Source: Thiotrichaceae bacterium (GTDB lineage Bacteria > Pseudomonadota > Gammaproteobacteria > Thiotrichales > Thiotrichaceae). Taken from it: DNA of 9,236 nucleotides. This document shows, one piece after another, positions 6,321 through 9,236 of this stretch. Position 1 is the stretch's first letter; each line of letters starts with the position of its first letter. Where the stretch lies: the NCBI GenBank assembly GCA_027009095.1, contig JALVDG010000297.1, forward strand, positions 1 through 9,236, written 5' to 3'. A program made the translations under genes and the position numbers. The notes under the pieces are model-generated. The model was given only the letters and a program-made list of their open reading frames with translations, was not told where the DNA came from and ran no database searches.

Positions 6321-9050
6321 ATGAACTATTGCCATCAAAATAAAGCATTTACCATCTGGGGCTTGATTTTCAGTCTACTACTATCGTTTGCAGTTCAAGC
6401 TAAATCCCCTGCTGCAGGCACATTGATACAAAATCAAGCAAGTGCAACCTATAAAGATGCAAATGGTGTCGAGCAAATGGCAACATCGAATGTCGTCGCA
6501 ACATTAATACAGCAAGTAGGTGCAATGGAGCTGGTACAAGACCAAACACGCCATGGTGTTGTAGGCAATACGGTCTATTTACCACATGTATTAAGCAATA
6601 CAGGTAATGGTGTTGATACTTATGATTTAAGCATCGCTAATGTGACGACTGGTGATGATTATGACTTTGATCTAACTAAGGTCTTTATTTATGCCGATGC
6701 CAATAAAGATGGTTTGCCAGACAATGCCACCCCCATTTCATCAACAGGCGCATTAGCGGCAGATGAGTCCTTCTACTTTGTTATTGGAGCAGAAATTCCA
6801 GCTTCCGCAAGCAAAAATCAGCAGGGACAATTAACCGTTAAAGGAACCAGTACCTTTGTAGAAACACCGACTGATTTAGTGGTCGAAAAGACCAACACTG
6901 ATACCGTTATTGTATCTGAAGATGCGGTTATTAATGTCATAAAAAGTATGAGTGCCAATTCAGGTGCATCGCCAAGTGGTACTTATACCATTACGTTGAA
7001 ATATATAAACACCGGTGTAGTGACGGCAACAAATGTGCAGGTAACAGATATATTACCAGCAGGAATGACCTATAGCGCGACCAGTGGACGTTGGAGTGAA
7101 ACGGGTAGTGATGTTTTAACCGATGCAGATATTGCTGATGCTCAAGGAACCGCCCCAACAGTCATAAGCTATTGTGCTTATACGGCTGATTGTACCGATA
7201 GAGTATCTTTTACCATTGCAGAAGTTGCCGCAGGCGCATCGGGAGAAGTTACTTTTGCTGTTAATATCGATAGTGGTTTAAATGCGAGTAACTTATTAAA
7301 TATAGCAGAGTTTTCTTATAATAATGGCACAAGCAATATCCCAGCTTCTCAAACCAACCAAGTACCATTTGAAGTTATTCAACAGCTTGGGGTAGTAGCC
7401 AATGGCTCGACTAGTTTAAATAATTCTGATGCAGATAACCTAGGTGGAACAAAAGATGCCTTTATTGTCGCCACTGCAAGCAAAGGTGCAACCGTTTCTT
7501 TCGATAATATTATTCGTAATACAGGTAATGCTGACGATACCTTTGATATCACGATTGATGAAGCAAGCTCTACCTATCCTACAGGCACTGTGTTCCAATT
7601 ATTTCAATCAGATGGTTTTACACCCCTAATGGATAGCAATAATAACGGTATCGTAGATACAGGCATAATGGCTGTCGGCGCAAGTTATAAAGTAGTGCTT
7701 AAAGCCGTGCTACCAAGTGATGCATCAGGTAATAATGGTGGTGCAGGTTTTAAAGTGACAAAGACAGCCACATCTGTCAGTGATAGTAATATTTCTGATA
7801 CCGTCAGCGATGTGCTAAATGAAATCACCAGTGATTCTGTTGATCTCACCAACAATAGTGCAGGAGGCAATGCCGCTGGTGCAGGTGCAGGTCCAGAAGC
7901 AAGTGCGGTAACGACTAAAACAATAAATGCTGGAGAACAAGCAATCTTCTCTTTATTTATTAATAATACAAGTAATATCTCTAATAGTTATCAACTCCAA
8001 TACAGTAAAGATACTCCTTTTTCACCCAATAGCATTGAAGCAGGTTGGAGTGTTAAATTTCATCTTGATGGGGGTAATGGAGACTGTACAACTTTAGGTC
8101 AAGCCATAACAACCACAAGTAATATCTCAGCAGGTGCTAATCAACAAGTCTGTGCCGTAGTCACATCTCCTGCGAATGCAGTTGCAGATAATGTAGAACA
8201 TCCTATTTATTTCCGAGTACTATCAGCACTAACAGGAGCGACTGACACAAAATACGATGCGGTGATGATTGCAGAACAAGCAGCACTCAGCATAGCTATT
8301 GACCAATCAGGACAAGTAGAACCAGGTGGATCGATTGTTTACCCTCATCGCATTACAAATAACGGTAATACTGCATTGGAATGTATTAATGTGACTTCAG
8401 TTGATTTAGATCCTCAGTCGGGCTGGTCATCTGTTATTTATAAAGATGTAAATGAAGATGGACAACTAGATGGAGGCGATACCCCTTTAGTTGATCAAAC
8501 ACTTGCAGCGGGAGAGAGTTTTCCTATTTTAATCAAGTTATTACCGCCCGCGAATGCAGCAATGGGGCTTAAAAATATACAAACCCTAAGCGTAACAGGA
8601 TATAAAGACGATGGGGATGGTGACCCAGCAACGTGTACAGGAGAGGTATTAACCGATAAGGTAAAAGACATTACAAATGTGAATACCTCTAAAGTATCGT
8701 TACTAAAAGAACAAGCGGTTGATGCTGAGTGCGACGGGGCAGCAGATACTGAATTTTCAGCAACATCGTTTCAGGTACAACCAGGAAACTGCATTATTTA
8801 TCGTCTTACCGCTACAAACAAAGGTTCTGTCAGTGTGAAAAATGCGCGTATTGACGATGCATCACCGACCTTTACTACTTTTTTAGGTGGTGCAGTCGTC
8901 AGTATGAGCACAGGAGGTGATGCAGGAAATATTACAGGTGGAGAGGCAGGTACAGAGGGTGTTATTTCGGCAGGCAGTGTTGATGGTGCAAGCATCACAT
9001 TACTACCAGGGGAATCAATGATACTAAGCTTTGCGGTTAAGTTAGATTAG
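6321..9050 (+). CDS. Exported DUF11-type repeat protein with calcium-loop-like motifs
   Basis: A 909-residue protein with a Sec signal peptide: hydrophobic core 9-25 and a likely cleavage site after AVQA (27/28). The mature part starts with a module often seen in DUF11 proteins (NQASATY...ATSNVVATL, about 38-70). A DUF11 domain spans about 203-355 (VTDILPAGMTY near 241), and a related domain closes the protein (about 790-909, SVKNARIDDASP). Between and before these lie four diverged copies of a beta module centred on N-T/N-G/S-N at residues 93, 400, 549 and 680. Each is followed by an acidic loop at 126, 438, 583 (degenerate) and 709, then an AGES/AxES-type strand. Mature cysteines fall in four pairs (285/291, 589/611, 688/772, 804/824). 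No LPXTG motif, membrane anchor or barrel is seen, so it should be periplasmic or secreted. The start has a weak ribosome binding site but is fixed by the signal peptide. The function is unknown; a structural or adhesive surface role with gene 1 is inferred. Confidence 0.87.
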   Translation: MNYCHQNKAFTIWGLIFSLLLSFAVQAKSPAAGTLIQNQASATYKDANGVEQMATSNVVATLIQQVGAMELVQDQTRHGVVGNTVYLPHVLSNTGNGVDTYDLSIANVTTGDDYDFDLTKVFIYADANKDGLPDNATPISSTGALAADESFYFVIGAEIPASASKNQQGQLTVKGTSTFVETPTDLVVEKTNTDTVIVSEDAVINVIKSMSANSGASPSGTYTITLKYINTGVVTATNVQVTDILPAGMTYSATSGRWSETGSDVLTDADIADAQGTAPTVISYCAYTADCTDRVSFTIAEVAAGASGEVTFAVNIDSGLNASNLLNIAEFSYNNGTSNIPASQTNQVPFEVIQQLGVVANGSTSLNNSDADNLGGTKDAFIVATASKGATVSFDNIIRNTGNADDTFDITIDEASSTYPTGTVFQLFQSDGFTPLMDSNNNGIVDTGIMAVGASYKVVLKAVLPSDASGNNGGAGFKVTKTATSVSDSNISDTVSDVLNEITSDSVDLTNNSAGGNAAGAGAGPEASAVTTKTINAGEQAIFSLFINNTSNISNSYQLQYSKDTPFSPNSIEAGWSVKFHLDGGNGDCTTLGQAITTTSNISAGANQQVCAVVTSPANAVADNVEHPIYFRVLSALTGATDTKYDAVMIAEQAALSIAIDQSGQVEPGGSIVYPHRITNNGNTALECINVTSVDLDPQSGWSSVIYKDVNEDGQLDGGDTPLVDQTLAAGESFPILIKLLPPANAAMGLKNIQTLSVTGYKDDGDGDPATCTGEVLTDKVKDITNVNTSKVSLLKEQAVDAECDGAADTEFSATSFQVQPGNCIIYRLTATNKGSVSVKNARIDDASPTFTTFLGGAVVSMSTGGDAGNITGGEAGTEGVISAGSVDGASITLLPGESMILSFAVKLD
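6573..8580 (+). repeat. Four diverged copies of an NTGN / D-x-N-x-D-G module
   Basis: In gene 3, copies start near residues 85, 391, 540 and 672. Each has a strand ending in NTGN (or NTSN, NNGN), then 29 to 38 residues later an acidic loop: DANKDGLPD (126-134), DSNNNGIVD (438-446), a degenerate DGGNGD (583-588) and DVNEDGQLDGGD (709-720). A strand with A-x-E/A-S and a Pro-Ala turn follows in most copies. The repeat is seen at protein level only; the DNA has diverged. The DUF11 domain is inserted between copies 1 and 2. Confidence 0.6.
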
Positions 9051-9236
9051 AGTCTGAACATTCATCTAAATAAGTAAAAAAACAATATAAGTATTTGTAA
9101 TTATAATATTTATTTTTTATATGAAAGTATCAACTAGATGGTAGCTGAGAAGAGGAATGAAGGTATATTAATCTCCCGTACAGGGAAAAATTTTTATACT
9201 TAAAAAGGGAAACCAAAAAAACTAATAAAACTAATA
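9051..9236. other. AT-rich noncoding tail, possible leader of a gene beyond the window
   Basis: No reading frame of useful length is present. It holds a weak AT-only hairpin near 9086-9105, a small hairpin TCCC/GGGA (9174-9177 with 9183-9186), the palindrome AAAAATTTTT (9186-9195), AAGTAT (9125-9130) that can pair with ATACTT (9196-9201), and a direct repeat ACTAATA at 9221-9227 and 9230-9236. None matches an RNA family that I recognise. Confidence 0.4.
9086..9118 (+). terminator. Possible weak terminator after the DUF11-repeat gene
   Basis: TATAA (9086-9090) can pair with TTATA (9101-9105) around a 10-base loop, and a run of six T follows at 9113-9118. The stem is all A-T and short, so the hairpin is unstable; the placement 36 bases after the stop codon is the main argument. 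Confidence 0.22.

Noticed and set aside
7444..7629. 61-codon + strand frame inside gene 3
   Set aside because: It is fully inside the repeat protein in another frame, with no homology that I recognise and no ribosome binding site.
9096..9107. TATAAT at 9102-9107 as a promoter -10 element
   Set aside because: It matches the consensus, but no -35 lies 16-18 bases upstream, and such hexamers are expected by chance in this AT-rich tail.
9121..9236. Known riboswitch, for example a cyclic-di-GMP type, in the tail
   Set aside because: Short matches such as GATGGTAGC and ACAGGGAAA resemble fragments of that class, but their order is reversed and the conserved core and stems are missing.
1..9236. 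CRISPR array, insertion sequence, tRNA or rRNA
   Set aside because: No regularly spaced identical repeats, transposase motifs, terminal inverted repeats or cloverleaf-like sequences were seen.

Overview
The window is a three-gene stretch of cell-envelope and surface genes, all on the + strand, from an AT-rich Gram-negative bacterium. A lipoprotein with an OmpA-type peptidoglycan-binding domain, a large protein ending in what looks like an outer-membrane beta-barrel, and an Sec-exported DUF11-repeat protein all require an outer membrane. The style fits a low-GC gammaproteobacterium, but nothing here fixes the genus. No RNA gene, mobile element or CRISPR array is visible.

Layout. (1) Positions 2-5461 carry the 3' part of a very large gene; its reading frame is open to the left edge, so the true start lies outside the window. 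The visible 1819 residues run through a repeat-type surface domain, a CnaB/SdrD B-like domain, a DUF11 domain, a second SdrD B-like domain, a SPOR-like peptidoglycan-binding domain, an invasin-like Ig domain and about 780 residues of beta-barrel-like sequence, then a polar tail. (2) Two bases after its stop, an OmpA-family lipoprotein starts at 5464 and ends at 6147; its ribosome binding site lies inside the last codons of gene 1, so the two are probably translationally coupled. (3) A 173-base gap contains a hairpin. (4) Positions 6321-9050 encode a 909-residue exported protein with DUF11-type domains and four diverged copies of a module, three of them carrying a calcium-loop-like acidic motif. 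(5) The last 186 bases are very AT-rich and noncoding, with weak hairpins; they may lead into another gene outside the window.

How they may work together (inference): gene 1 provides an outer-membrane barrel with long extracellular or periplasmic modules and a SPOR domain that could hold it to glycan strands; gene 2 ties the outer membrane to peptidoglycan; gene 3 is a secreted, disulfide-rich repeat protein that could be the partner or cargo displayed by the barrel. Domain families are recognised by eye, and the joint function is not established.
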